From: BOG-933 sp037132135
GTDB lineage: Bacteria; Pseudomonadota; Alphaproteobacteria; Azospirillales; Azospirillaceae
Assembly (NCBI GenBank): GCA_037132135.1
Contig: JBAXPR010000007.1
Coordinates: 9,723 to 73,722 of the forward strand
Reading direction: 5' to 3'
DNA length: 64,000 bases
Positions 23,016 to 31,805 of the stretch are shown here, one piece after another. A program made the translations under genes and the position numbers. The notes beneath the pieces are model-generated. The model saw nothing but the letters and a program-made list of their open reading frames with translations. It was not told the DNA's origin and ran no database searches. Every line of letters begins with the position of its first letter. The stretch's first letter is position 1.

Positions 23016-23963
23016 TCAGGCGCTCACCGCCAGCCGCGGCCGGTAGGCCCAGGTATCGGACAGCAGGTCTTCTTCGGTGATCTCGGCCAACTCGTATGAC
23101 GAGGCGTCAGCGAACATGGCGTGAAGCAGCTTGTTGTTGAGCATGTGCCCCGAGCGCCAGCCGTGGAAATGGCCGATGATGCGGTGACCGGCAAGATAGA
23201 GGTCGCCGACGCTGTCGAGAATCTTGTGGCGGACGAACTCGTCGTCAAAGCGCAGCCCTTCCTCGTTGAGGATGGTGTCGCCGCTGATCACGACGGCGTT
23301 TTCCAGCGAGCCGCCGCGGGCGAGGCCCAGCCGGCGCAATTCTTCGACTTCGTGGAGAAAGCCGAAGGTGCGGGCGCGGGCGATTTCGGTCTTGAAGGCG
23401 TCGCCCTCGAGATCGAGGCTGCCGGTGGTGTGACGCATCATCGGATGGTCGAAGGCGATCTCAAAGCTGAAGCTGGAGCGGAAACCAGGAGTCAGGGTGG
23501 CGCGGCGGCCGGCATCGCCGACGGCGATCTGCCGGCGCACCCGCAGCACCTTGCGGCGCTCGCTCTGCTCCTCGATGCCGGCGCATTCGGCGAGGAAGAC
23601 GAAGGGGGCGGCGCTGCCGTCCATGATCGGCACTTCCGGGCCGTCGATCTCGATCACCGCGTTGTCGACACCGGCGCCTGAAAGGCCGGCCAGGAGATGC
23701 TCGACGGTGCCGACGTTGACACCGCGGCCGTTGCCGATCACGGTGCACATCCGGGTATCGACCACCCGGTCCCAGCGTGCGGGAATCTCTGCCTGGCCGC
23801 CGCGGGGATCGGTGCGCACGAACACGATGCCGCTGTCGGCATCGGCCGGCTTAATCTTCATCGAGACCTTGGCGCCGGAGTGGAGGCCAACACCGGTGCA
23901 GTGAATGGACCGCTTCAGCGTCTGCTGATTTAATCCAAGGCTGGTTTCATCACAGTGGCTCAA
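23016..23963 (-). CDS. lpxC: UDP-3-O-acyl-N-acetylglucosamine deacetylase
   Basis: 315 residues, the normal length. Opens with NQQTLKRSIHCTGVGLHSG; zinc ligands are visible as the His in TVEHLLAGL, His and Asp in HKILDSVGDLYLAG, and the catalytic His follows in IIGHFHGWRSGHMLNN. LpxC catalyses the first committed step of lipid A synthesis in the cytoplasm. It is downstream of ftsZ, as in most proteobacteria, but separated from it by two strong terminator hairpins and preceded by its own CtrA-like box, so it should have an independent promoter. Confidence 0.96.
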   Translation of the reverse strand: MSHCDETSLGLNQQTLKRSIHCTGVGLHSGAKVSMKIKPADADSGIVFVRTDPRGGQAEIPARWDRVVDTRMCTVIGNGRGVNVGTVEHLLAGLSGAGVDNAVIEIDGPEVPIMDGSAAPFVFLAECAGIEEQSERRKVLRVRRQIAVGDAGRRATLTPGFRSSFSFEIAFDHPMMRHTTGSLDLEGDAFKTEIARARTFGFLHEVEELRRLGLARGGSLENAVVISGDTILNEEGLRFDDEFVRHKILDSVGDLYLAGHRIIGHFHGWRSGHMLNNKLLHAMFADASSYELAEITEEDLLSDTWAYRPRLAVSA

Positions 23964-24008
23964 GGTCTTATTCCGTCTTGCCCGGGGTGCTTCGGCTGCG
24001 GCTCAAGG

Positions 24009-24023
24009 TTAATGCCATATTAA
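24009..24023. promoter_or_regulatory. CtrA-type binding site upstream of lpxC
   Basis: TTAA, seven bases (TGCCATA), TTAA: an exact match to the full CtrA consensus TTAA-N7-TTAA, 46 bp before the lpxC start codon. Such an AT pattern is rare by chance in DNA of this composition, although this intergenic region is less GC-rich than the genes. Confidence 0.6.
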
Positions 24024-24181
24024 CGCTGCGCCGGCCTGATCAGGCCCAAGAGTTGAGGTGCGGCTTCAATTCCGACCTCATTGGCTTAGCGCCATGTCGC
24101 GCCAGAGCCAAATCAATCTTTGTTTCCATTTGTTACGTTGCTGTCAAGCAACAGAATAAAAAAATTTACCTGGCTTATCCC

Positions 24182-24223
24182 AAAAAAAAGGCCTTCCGAT
24201 GCCACAAGTGTGATCGGAAGGCC
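24182..24223 (-). terminator. Rho-independent terminator downstream of ftsZ
   Basis: A perfect 11-bp stem (GGCCTTCCGAT with ATCGGAAGGCC, 12-nt loop) followed on the minus strand by eight T residues. It ends the dcw transcript about 90 bp after the ftsZ stop and before lpxC. Confidence 0.9.
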
Positions 24224-24265
24224 AGCAGTCTAGAAAAAAAGGGCTGACGAAACGGTTTGGACTAG

Positions 24266-24299
24266 ACTCCGGAGGCGATCCGAAGATCGTCCCCGGAGT
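24266..24299 (-). terminator. Stable hairpin immediately after ftsZ
   Basis: A 14-bp stem with one mismatch, closed on the minus strand by a C(UUCG)G tetraloop, starting 15 bp after the ftsZ stop. No T-tract follows directly. It may protect the 3' end or act with the T-tailed hairpin at 24182-24223 as a tandem terminator. Confidence 0.6.
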
Positions 24300-24314
24300 T
24301 GGCACGGGTGCGAC

Positions 24315-26051
24315 TCAGTTGGCCTGACGACGCAGGAAGGCCGGGATATCCAGCACATCCTCATCGGTGCGGCCAGCCTTGCCCCGCTCATCGCTTTCGG
24401 CCTGCCGTCCCGCGGGGGGCTTGGCCGCGCCCTGCACCGACGGCGCCTGCCGAGTCTGCGCCACCGGGTGCTCGGCGGCTTCGCCCTCGCTGTCCTCGCG
24501 ACCCCGCCAGCCGAGGCCGGTGACCCGCTCGAACAGCGACATGCTGCGCTTGCGCGGCCGGTCGTCGCTCAGCGCCGTGTCGGGGTTGGTGGCCGGCTGG
24601 CGCGGACCCGGATCGACCGGGCGCGGCGCAATGAACGAGCCGTCGCGCCGTTCGCCGCGCAGCGGTCCGCCGGCCCGGGTCTGGAGCGGCTCGGCGACCA
24701 GCGCCGCCCGTACCGCGGCCGCGGCATTGGCCGCCGCCTTGGGATCGGCATGGACCGGTTCGGCGTGACCGGGCGCCATCTCCGGCTCGTGATCATAGGC
24801 CCTGGCGGCGGCGGCGGTGGTCACCGGCTGCCCCATCATGGCCGCGGTGGCCGAACCGCCGGGTGCGCCCATCGCCACCGCAGCGAGCGGCTGCGACATC
24901 GGCGCGACCGGCGCCTCGACCAGGGTGCCGTGATAGCCGACCGGCCGCACCGGCGGGGCATTGGCCGGCGCCGCCGGCCGCTTGATGCCGGGCAGACCGA
25001 AGGCCGGCGCCGGGTTGGCCACCGGCGGCGCCGCGGCGCCCTGCTGGGGAACGTGCTGGCCGCGGCCGGCCGAAATAGCCATCGAGGCGGCATCAATACC
25101 GGTGGCGACCACCGACACCCGCATCACCCCCTCCATCGACGGATCGAAGGTCGAGCCGAAGATGATGTTGGCGTCGGGATCGACCTCGTCGCGAATCCGG
25201 TTGGCCGCCTCGTCGACCTCGAAAAGGGTCATGTCATAACCGCCGGTGATGTTGATCAACACCCCGCGCGCGCCCTTCATCGAGACATCGTCGAGCAGCG
25301 GGTTGGAGATCGCGGCCTCGGCGGCGTTGATCGAACGGCGCTCGCCGTTGGCCTCGCCGGTGCCCATCATCGCCTTGCCCATCTCGGTCATCACCGAGCG
25401 GATATCGGCAAAATCGAGATTGATCAGACCGGGCATCACCATCAGATCGGTGACGCCGCGTACGCCCGAGTGCAGCACGTCGTCGGCCATTTTGAAGGCG
25501 TCGGCGAAGGTGGTCTTTTCGTTGGCGATCCGGAACAGGTTCTGGTTCGGGATGATGATCAGGGTATCGACATACTGCTGCAACTCGGCAATGCCGGATT
25601 CGGCCAGCCGCATCCGGTGCGCACCCTCGAAGTGAAAGGGCTTGGTCACGACGCCGACGGTGAGAATACCGCGTTCGCGGGCGATGCGCGCGATCACCGG
25701 CGCCGCACCGGTGCCAGTGCCGCCGCCCATGCCGCCGGTGATGAACACCATGTTGGTGCCGTCGAGATGCGAGGCGATCTCGTCGAGTTGCTCCTCCGCG
25801 GCGGCCCGGCCGACATCCGGCCGCGAGCCGGCGCCAAGGCCGCGCGTGATGGTGGTGCCGAGCTGGATGCGCCGCTGGGCCAGGCTGCCTTTCAGCGCCT
25901 GGGCGTCGGTGTTGCCGACGACGAACTCGACCCCCTCCAGGTTGGACTTGATCATATTATTGACCGCGTTACCCCCGGCGCCACCGACGCCGAAGACAGT
26001 GATGCGCGGCTTCAATTCGGTATCGATACCCGGCATGCTCAAGTTGATCAT
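24315..26051 (-). CDS. ftsZ: Cell division GTPase FtsZ
   Basis: 578 residues, longer than the ~385 of E. coli, as in many alphaproteobacteria with extended linkers. The GTPase domain has FGVGGAGGNAVNNM at the start, the tubulin signature GGMGGGTGTGAAP near residue 105 and the T7 loop NLDFADIRSVM. A Pro/Ala-rich linker of about 230 residues follows, with the C-terminal conserved peptide VLDIPAFLRRQ at the end that binds FtsA and other partners. GGAGG lies just before the ATG at 26051. It forms the Z ring at midcell. It follows ftsA after 154 bp and is followed by strong terminators. Confidence 0.97.
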   Translation of the reverse strand: MINLSMPGIDTELKPRITVFGVGGAGGNAVNNMIKSNLEGVEFVVGNTDAQALKGSLAQRRIQLGTTITRGLGAGSRPDVGRAAAEEQLDEIASHLDGTNMVFITGGMGGGTGTGAAPVIARIARERGILTVGVVTKPFHFEGAHRMRLAESGIAELQQYVDTLIIIPNQNLFRIANEKTTFADAFKMADDVLHSGVRGVTDLMVMPGLINLDFADIRSVMTEMGKAMMGTGEANGERRSINAAEAAISNPLLDDVSMKGARGVLINITGGYDMTLFEVDEAANRIRDEVDPDANIIFGSTFDPSMEGVMRVSVVATGIDAASMAISAGRGQHVPQQGAAAPPVANPAPAFGLPGIKRPAAPANAPPVRPVGYHGTLVEAPVAPMSQPLAAVAMGAPGGSATAAMMGQPVTTAAAARAYDHEPEMAPGHAEPVHADPKAAANAAAAVRAALVAEPLQTRAGGPLRGERRDGSFIAPRPVDPGPRQPATNPDTALSDDRPRKRSMSLFERVTGLGWRGREDSEGEAAEHPVAQTRQAPSVQGAAKPPAGRQAESDERGKAGRTDEDVLDIPAFLRRQAN

Positions 26052-26205
26052 CGCGCCCTCCAAATCCTTTCCGTCAATCCCGTTAGCCGTTTTTTGTCCG
26101 CCTCAGTGCCACCGGTATTCCCGGCCCGTTCTTGCCGTCCGTCCGGGACGGGTGCTGGTGCGATTAATGCCCGCCGGCCACCAAACCCCAAGAAAAACGA
26201 CCCGC

Positions 26206-27474
26206 TCAGAGATGCTCCCGCAGCCAGTTGCCGACCCGGCCCATCAGGCTTCCGGGCACGGCGACGCTGGGGCTGTTGATGGTAAGTTCCGTGTGCTGCC
26301 GCGTCGCCTGGATCAGCAGCCCGGCCGCGGTGGCGAACGCCGGGCCGCTGGCGGCCTCGGGCAGCCCCGAAACCCGGGTCGGCCGTCCGATCCGCACCTG
26401 CTTGTCGAGCACCTGCTGCGCCAGTTCGCGAAGACCGGGCAGCTGGGCGCCGCCACCGGTCAGCACCACCCGGCGTCCCGAATAGCCGTCGGCGCCCGAA
26501 TCCTCGAGCCGCGTGCGCACCAGTTCTAGAATTTCCTCGAGCCGCGGCCGGATGATCCGGACCAGCTGGGCCTTCGGCACCTGATTGGTCTGGGTGCGCT
26601 CGTCCTCGCCGACCAGCGGCACGGTGATCATCTCGCGATCATCGGCGCTGCTGGTCATGGCATTGCCGTGCAGAATCTTCATCCGCTCGGCATGACCAAG
26701 CGGCGTGGCCAGCCCGCGCGCGATGTCGCTGGTGACGTGGGAGCCGCCGACCGGCACGCAGTCGGTGAACACAAGATTGCCTTCGGAGAACACCGCAAGC
26801 GAGGTGGTGCCGCCCCCGAGATCGATGCAGGTGCAGCCCAGATCCAGCTCATCCTCGACCAGACTGGCCAGTCCTGACGCATAGGGACTGACCGCCGAAC
26901 CCACGATGTCGAGGTGGCAGCGGGCGATGCAGGTCGAAAGATTACGCAGCGGTCCGGAACTGGCGGTCACCATGTGCAGCTGGACCCCGAGCCGGTCGCC
27001 GAACATGCCGCGCGGGTCGCGGATGCCGCGGTTTCCGTCGAGGGAATAGCTGACCGGAATCGCGTGAATCACCTCGTTTTCCGGAATCCGATGCTGGGCG
27101 CGGCCCTGGGCCAGCGCCCGGCGCAGATCGACCTCGGTGACTTCCTGATCGAGGATCGCGACTTCGACCCCGAGCATGCGGGAGGTCGGGTGTCCACCGG
27201 AAACATTGACGAAGATATCATGGGCGGTCACGCCTGCCATCTGCTCGGCACTATGAACGGCATTGGCGATCGCCGCCTCGGCGTCTTCCATATTGACGAT
27301 GGTGCCGGCGCGGACGCCCTGGGAACTGGTGTGGCCGCACCCGATGACTTTGATCGCGGCCGGATCATCGGCGCGGGCAATCAGGCAGCAGATCTTGCTC
27401 GAGCCGATGTCGAGTGCGGCGATCACCCCGCCGTGCAGCGCCTTTTTCGGCTTCTTTCCAGGAATATAAGTCAT
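26206..27474 (-). CDS. ftsA: Cell division protein FtsA
   Basis: 422 residues of the actin-like family: ALDIGSSKICCLIA is the phosphate-1 motif, CIDLGGGTTSLAVF the phosphate-2 motif and VVLTGGGAQLPG the adenosine motif; the SHS2-like insertion lies in between (about residues 85-165). The C-terminal MGRVGNWLREHL is the amphipathic helix that tethers FtsA, and thereby FtsZ, to the inner membrane. It is separated from ftsQ by 149 bp with a hairpin and a possible promoter. Confidence 0.96.
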   Translation of the reverse strand: MTYIPGKKPKKALHGGVIAALDIGSSKICCLIARADDPAAIKVIGCGHTSSQGVRAGTIVNMEDAEAAIANAVHSAEQMAGVTAHDIFVNVSGGHPTSRMLGVEVAILDQEVTEVDLRRALAQGRAQHRIPENEVIHAIPVSYSLDGNRGIRDPRGMFGDRLGVQLHMVTASSGPLRNLSTCIARCHLDIVGSAVSPYASGLASLVEDELDLGCTCIDLGGGTTSLAVFSEGNLVFTDCVPVGGSHVTSDIARGLATPLGHAERMKILHGNAMTSSADDREMITVPLVGEDERTQTNQVPKAQLVRIIRPRLEEILELVRTRLEDSGADGYSGRRVVLTGGGAQLPGLRELAQQVLDKQVRIGRPTRVSGLPEAASGPAFATAAGLLIQATRQHTELTINSPSVAVPGSLMGRVGNWLREHL

Positions 27475-27531
27475 GACTCAAACCCGCTGCTCAGGACCGG
27501 TCGACGCGCGCTTATTTGGGGTGCGGCGCGA

Positions 27532-27560
27532 TAACAACATGGTGTATGCGTTCCCGTCAA
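27532..27560 (-). promoter_or_regulatory. Candidate promoter for ftsA-ftsZ
   Basis: TTGACG (27560-27555), a 17-bp spacer and TTGTTA (27537-27532) give a reasonable sigma-70-type promoter about 60 bp before the ftsA start. A 6-bp hairpin with a 3-nt loop (GAGCCG/CGGCTC, 27589-27603) lies between it and ftsQ and could attenuate read-through. Both are calls by eye. Confidence 0.4.
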
Positions 27561-27623
27561 GAACCATCAAGATTTGGATAGTTTTGAAGAGCCGTTTCGG
27601 CTCCGCAAGCATTTGACGGCCGC

Positions 27624-28511
27624 TCATATCTTTTCCCCCGAAACTTTTTTGTGGGGCAATCCACTCTCGGCGGTCTGCACGATCAGCCGGTCAGGCAACC
27701 GGAGATCGATCGCCACGATATCGCGGTCGAACAGCGACTCCCGCGAGACAAGGTCGCTCAACCGGCGCAGGGCGCCAGCGTAGTCATATTCCGGCAGCCG
27801 GACATTGATGCCATTGTCGAGCCGCAAATCCCAGCGCCGGCTGCCAACCCAGATCGCGGCGGCGAGATGCGGCGACAGGATCGGCTCATTGGCCAGATTG
27901 AGCAGCAGCTCCGGCGCATGCTCGGGCGCGCCCTTGCCGACGATGATCGGCAGCTTGGAGAAATGCTCGAAGCCCTGGTCGGCGAGAATGTTTCCAACCT
28001 TGTCGATCACCACCACCTTGCGGTCAAATTGCCAGAGCGCCATCGGCTCCCGCTCGACGATGCGGATATAAACCAGATTTGGCAAGCGCCGCTCGACGGT
28101 GGCGGCGGCGATCCAGGGCAGGCGCTGCAACTCGGCCTGGGCGCGGCTGAGGCTGAAGCCAAGGATCGGGTCGCCGCGCTGGAGCTTGATCGCGTTGAGC
28201 AGGTCCTGCTTTTCGGCGCCGCTGCGCCCGGCCACCAGCACCTCGTCGACACGGAAACCGGCCAGCGCGGTGGCCCGGATCACGGTGCCGCCAAAGCCCT
28301 CGGCAAAGCCCTGGGCCAGTCCCGAGCGCCAGAGCAGGGCGCCGCCACCGCCGATGCCGCCGATCACCGCCAGCACGGCAACGACGCGCAGCACCGGCAG
28401 GATCCAGCGCGGCAGCGCGCGGCGCCGGGTCGCCCGCTCGGCGGCACGATGGAACTGACGCCGGGCGGCGGCGTCGCGCTTCTGGGTGACGATCTGACTC
28501 AGTTTTGGCAT
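27624..28511 (-). CDS. ftsQ: Cell division protein FtsQ
   Basis: 295 residues starting MPKLSQIVTQKRD. A basic cytoplasmic tail of about 35 residues, one membrane helix (LPVLRVVAVLAVIGGIGGGGALL), then the periplasmic POTRA domain (FRVDEVLVAGRSGAEKQDLLNAI) and the FtsQ beta domain (LPWIAAATVERRLPNLVYIRIVEREPMA). FtsQ links early and late divisome proteins through FtsB and FtsL. Its start overlaps the ddl 3' end by 13 bases. Confidence 0.94.
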   Translation of the reverse strand: MPKLSQIVTQKRDAAARRQFHRAAERATRRRALPRWILPVLRVVAVLAVIGGIGGGGALLWRSGLAQGFAEGFGGTVIRATALAGFRVDEVLVAGRSGAEKQDLLNAIKLQRGDPILGFSLSRAQAELQRLPWIAAATVERRLPNLVYIRIVEREPMALWQFDRKVVVIDKVGNILADQGFEHFSKLPIIVGKGAPEHAPELLLNLANEPILSPHLAAAIWVGSRRWDLRLDNGINVRLPEYDYAGALRRLSDLVSRESLFDRDIVAIDLRLPDRLIVQTAESGLPHKKVSGEKI

Positions 28512-29413
28512 GTCGCGTTCTCCACCAGCCACGAGACGAAGTCGCGATAAGAGATGCCGACGTAGGCCGCCTGTTCGGGCACCAGCGACAAAGGCGTCAT
28601 CCCCGGCTGATTGTTGACCTCGAGGAAATAGAGACCCTCGGTGCCCGGCCGGGCCGGGTCATAGCGGAAATCCGAGCGGCTGGCGCCGCGACAGCCCAAG
28701 GTCTGATGCACCACCAGCGCGAGACGCAGCACCTCGGCGGTGACTTCGGACGGCAGGGCGGCCGGAACGACATGGGTGGCGTGCCCGGCAACGTATTTGG
28801 CAGTAAAGTCGAAGATTTCGCCGCTGAAAGTGATCTCGGTCACTGCCAGCGCCCGGTCTCCCATCACGCCGGCGGTCAGTTCTCGGCCGGGAATGTACTC
28901 CTCGACCAGCAACCGCGAGCCGGCGGCCCAGATCTCGGCGCCCGGAGGCGGGTCGCCGGCGCGCACGAAGGTCAGCCCCACCGTCGAACCTTCGTCCACC
29001 GGCTTCATGACGTAGGGCGGCGCCATCGGATGGCCGCCGGCAAAACCGGCGCGCTCGATCACGATGCCCCGGGGCGAGCGCACCCCGGCGGTGCTCAGCA
29101 GCCGCTTGGTCATATCCTTGTCCATGGCCACCGCCGAGGCCATTACCCCGGAGTGGGTATAGGGGATGCCGAGAAACTCCAGCACGCCCTGAACAATGCC
29201 GTCCTCGCCGCCGCGCCCGTGCAGGGCATTGAAGACCACGTCGGGCCGGGGCGTCAGCAGCCTGAGAAAGGCCTCGAGGTCGCGGGGAACGTCGACCGGG
29301 GTCACCCGGTAGCCGGCCTCTTCCAGCGCCGCCGCGACCCCGGCGCCGCTCTTCAGCGAGACCTCGCGCTCGGCCGACCAGCCGCCCATCAACACCGCCA
29401 CATGCCGGCTCAT
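28499..29413 (-). CDS. ddl: D-alanine--D-alanine ligase
   Basis: 304 residues starting MSRHVAVLMGGWSAEREVSL, the usual Ddl N-terminus with the Ser/Glu of the first D-Ala site. The ATP-grasp parts include FNALHGRGGEDG, YVMKPVDEGSTVG, LVEEYIPGRELT and the metal site YFLEVNNQPGMT (usually EVNTLPGMT; here Asn-Gln). It makes D-Ala-D-Ala for MurF. The start overlaps the murB stop as ATGA, which fixes it despite an open frame upstream. Confidence 0.95.
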   Translation of the reverse strand: MSRHVAVLMGGWSAEREVSLKSGAGVAAALEEAGYRVTPVDVPRDLEAFLRLLTPRPDVVFNALHGRGGEDGIVQGVLEFLGIPYTHSGVMASAVAMDKDMTKRLLSTAGVRSPRGIVIERAGFAGGHPMAPPYVMKPVDEGSTVGLTFVRAGDPPPGAEIWAAGSRLLVEEYIPGRELTAGVMGDRALAVTEITFSGEIFDFTAKYVAGHATHVVPAALPSEVTAEVLRLALVVHQTLGCRGASRSDFRYDPARPGTEGLYFLEVNNQPGMTPLSLVPEQAAYVGISYRDFVSWLVENATCQN

Positions 29414-30363
29414 TGGCTCCGCTCCCCGGCCGCAACGCCGATCCGTCTGATTTCCCATTCGAGCGTGACGCCCGAGCTTGCGAACACCCTCCGCCGCACC
29501 TCTTCTCCCAGCGCCTCCAGATCGGCGGCGCTGGCATCGCCGAGGTTGAGCAGGAAGTTGCAGTGCTTCTCCGAAACCTGGGCGCCGCCGATGGTGAGGC
29601 CGCGGCAACCGGCACGGTCGATCAGTTCCCACGCCTTATGGCCGGGGGGATTGGCGAAGGTCGAACCGCCGGTGCGCGCCCGCACCGGCTGGGTCTCGGC
29701 GCGCTTCTTGGCGATATCGTCGATGCGGGCGGTGATCTCGGCCGGCTCGCCCGGCTCGCCCCGGAGGGTGGCGGCGACGAAAATCCAATCGGACGGCGCG
29801 CCGCAGCAGCGATAACCGAGGCCGAGTTCGGCCGCCGGCACCGTGAAGCGGCGGCCGCTGCGGTCGATTGCCTCGGCCGACACCAGAACATCCGACAGCT
29901 CACGGCCGAAGGCGCCGGCATTCATGCGGAGCGCGCCGCCGATGGTGCCCGGAATGCCCGAGAGAAACTCGAGCCCGGCGACCCCGGCCAGCCGCGCCGC
30001 CAGCGCGATGTTGAGATCCAGTACCCCGGCCCCGGCGCAAACGCTGGTGGCGTCGATGCGCAGCGCCGCGAACGGCCCGCCGAGGCGGATGACCACGCCG
30101 GGAACGCCGCCGTCGCGGATCAGTAGATTGGAGGCGACACCGACCACGGTCACCGGCACATCGGCCGGGCAACCGGCGAGAAAATCTGCCAGATCATAGA
30201 CGTCGGCGGGGCGGAACATCACCTCGGCCGGACCGCCGACCCGGAACCAGGTGATCCCGGCCAGCGGCGCGCCGGCGCTGAGGCGGCCGCGCACCGCCGG
30301 CAGCCGGTCGATCAGATGACCCTCACCCCGTGCCCCCTCGGCCATCGCCGCCTCCGCGCTCAT
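29410..30363 (-). CDS. murB: UDP-N-acetylenolpyruvoylglucosamine reductase
   Basis: 317 residues. FAD-binding motifs are TWFRVGGPAEVMFRP, VGVASNLLIRDGGVPG and SGIPGTIGGALRMNAGAFG; the catalytic block GGSTFANPPG, with the Ser that protonates the enol intermediate, and AQVSEKHCNFLLN follow. It reduces UDP-GlcNAc-enolpyruvate to UDP-MurNAc with NADPH. Overlaps murC upstream and ddl downstream, both as ATGA. Confidence 0.96.
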   Translation of the reverse strand: MSAEAAMAEGARGEGHLIDRLPAVRGRLSAGAPLAGITWFRVGGPAEVMFRPADVYDLADFLAGCPADVPVTVVGVASNLLIRDGGVPGVVIRLGGPFAALRIDATSVCAGAGVLDLNIALAARLAGVAGLEFLSGIPGTIGGALRMNAGAFGRELSDVLVSAEAIDRSGRRFTVPAAELGLGYRCCGAPSDWIFVAATLRGEPGEPAEITARIDDIAKKRAETQPVRARTGGSTFANPPGHKAWELIDRAGCRGLTIGGAQVSEKHCNFLLNLGDASAADLEALGEEVRRRVFASSGVTLEWEIRRIGVAAGERSQ

Positions 30364-31805
30364 GGCGTCGCCTCGCCCGCGCTCTCAGCCGCGATCTCGG
30401 CATAGGCCCGCTCCAGGTCCGCGGGCAGCGCGTTGGCCCAGCCGCTGATCGTCCCGGCGCCGAGGCAGACCACGAGATCACCGGGCTGGGCGATGCCGGC
30501 CACGGTGGCGGCCAGGACATCGGCGCCCGCCAGCGGCACGACGTTGCGGTGGCCGCGCAGGCGCAGCCCCTCGATCAGATGGTCGCGGTCGATGCCCTCG
30601 ATCGGCGCCTCGCCAGCCGGATAGACGTCGGCGACGATCACGGCGTCGGCATCGTTGAAGCAGGTACAAAATTCGCCAAACAGACTCTGCAGCCTTGAAT
30701 AGCGGTGCGGCTGCACCACGGCCACCACCCGACCCCGGGTCGCGGTGCGGGCCGCCTTCAGCACGGCGGCAATCTCGACCGGATGATGGCCATAATCGTC
30801 GATCACGGTGACGCCACTGGCCACCCCGGTGCGGGTGAACCGGCGCTTGACCCCCGAGAAGCCCGCCAGCGCCCGGCGCATCACCGCCGGCGACAGCTCC
30901 ATCTCGTAGGCGACCGCGATCGCGGCCAGCGCGTTCTGGACGTTGTGCTTGCCGAACATCGGCAGGGTCACACCGTCCATGGTGAAGGAGGTGCCGCCCT
31001 GGCGGTCGGTGAGCACGACGTCGAAGCGGGCGCCGTCGGGGCTGAGTTCGACGTTGCGGGCCTGGACATGGGCCTGGGGGCTGAAGCCGTAGGTGACGAT
31101 CCGGCGGTCGGAGACCCGGGGAATCATCGCCTGAACCTCGGGATGGTCGAGGCACAGCACCGCGAAACCGTAGAAGGGCACGTTCTGGATGAAGCTCTCG
31201 AAACCGTCCTTAACCTTTTCGAAGGTACCGTAATGGTCGAGATGCTCGGGATCGATGTTGGTGACCACCGCAATCGTCGCCGGCAGCTTGACGAAAGTGC
31301 CGTCCGATTCGTCGGCTTCGACCACCATCCAGTCGCCGCCGCCCAGCCGCGAGTTGGTACCGTAGGCGTTGATGATGCCGCCGTTGATCACGGTCGGATC
31401 CTTGCCCGCCGCCTCCAGAATCGCCGCCACCAGGGATGTGGTGGTGGTTTTGCCGTGGGTACCACCGATCGCGACCGACCATTTCAGCCGCATCAGCTCG
31501 GCCAGCATTTCGGCCCGGCGGACCACCGGCAGCTGGGCGACGCGGGCCGCCACCACTTCCGGGTTGTCACGCTTGACCGCCGATGATATGACGATCACTC
31601 TGGCCGAGCCTATGTTTTCGGCCCGGTGGCCGATGAAAACCTCGACGCCCTGGGCGCGCAGCCGCTTGACGTTGGCATTCTCGCTCAGGTCCGAGCCCTG
31701 GACCTGATAACCGAGATTTTTCAGCACTTCGGCAATGCCGCTCATGCCGATGCCGCCGATGCCGACGAAGTGAATCAACCCGATATTGAGCGGCAACGCC
31801 CTCAT
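30360..31805 (-). CDS. murC: UDP-N-acetylmuramate--L-alanine ligase
   Basis: 481 residues from MRALPLNIGLIHFVGIGGIGMSG. The frame is open upstream, but that part is antisense-like noise over murG and the start overlaps the murG stop as ATGA. The ATP-binding P loop is GTHGKTTTTSLVAA; NIDPEHLDHYG and the C-terminal DDYGHHPVEI are further Mur-ligase signatures. It adds L-Ala to UDP-MurNAc. Confidence 0.97.
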   Translation of the reverse strand: MRALPLNIGLIHFVGIGGIGMSGIAEVLKNLGYQVQGSDLSENANVKRLRAQGVEVFIGHRAENIGSARVIVISSAVKRDNPEVVAARVAQLPVVRRAEMLAELMRLKWSVAIGGTHGKTTTTSLVAAILEAAGKDPTVINGGIINAYGTNSRLGGGDWMVVEADESDGTFVKLPATIAVVTNIDPEHLDHYGTFEKVKDGFESFIQNVPFYGFAVLCLDHPEVQAMIPRVSDRRIVTYGFSPQAHVQARNVELSPDGARFDVVLTDRQGGTSFTMDGVTLPMFGKHNVQNALAAIAVAYEMELSPAVMRRALAGFSGVKRRFTRTGVASGVTVIDDYGHHPVEIAAVLKAARTATRGRVVAVVQPHRYSRLQSLFGEFCTCFNDADAVIVADVYPAGEAPIEGIDRDHLIEGLRLRGHRNVVPLAGADVLAATVAGIAQPGDLVVCLGAGTISGWANALPADLERAYAEIAAESAGEATP

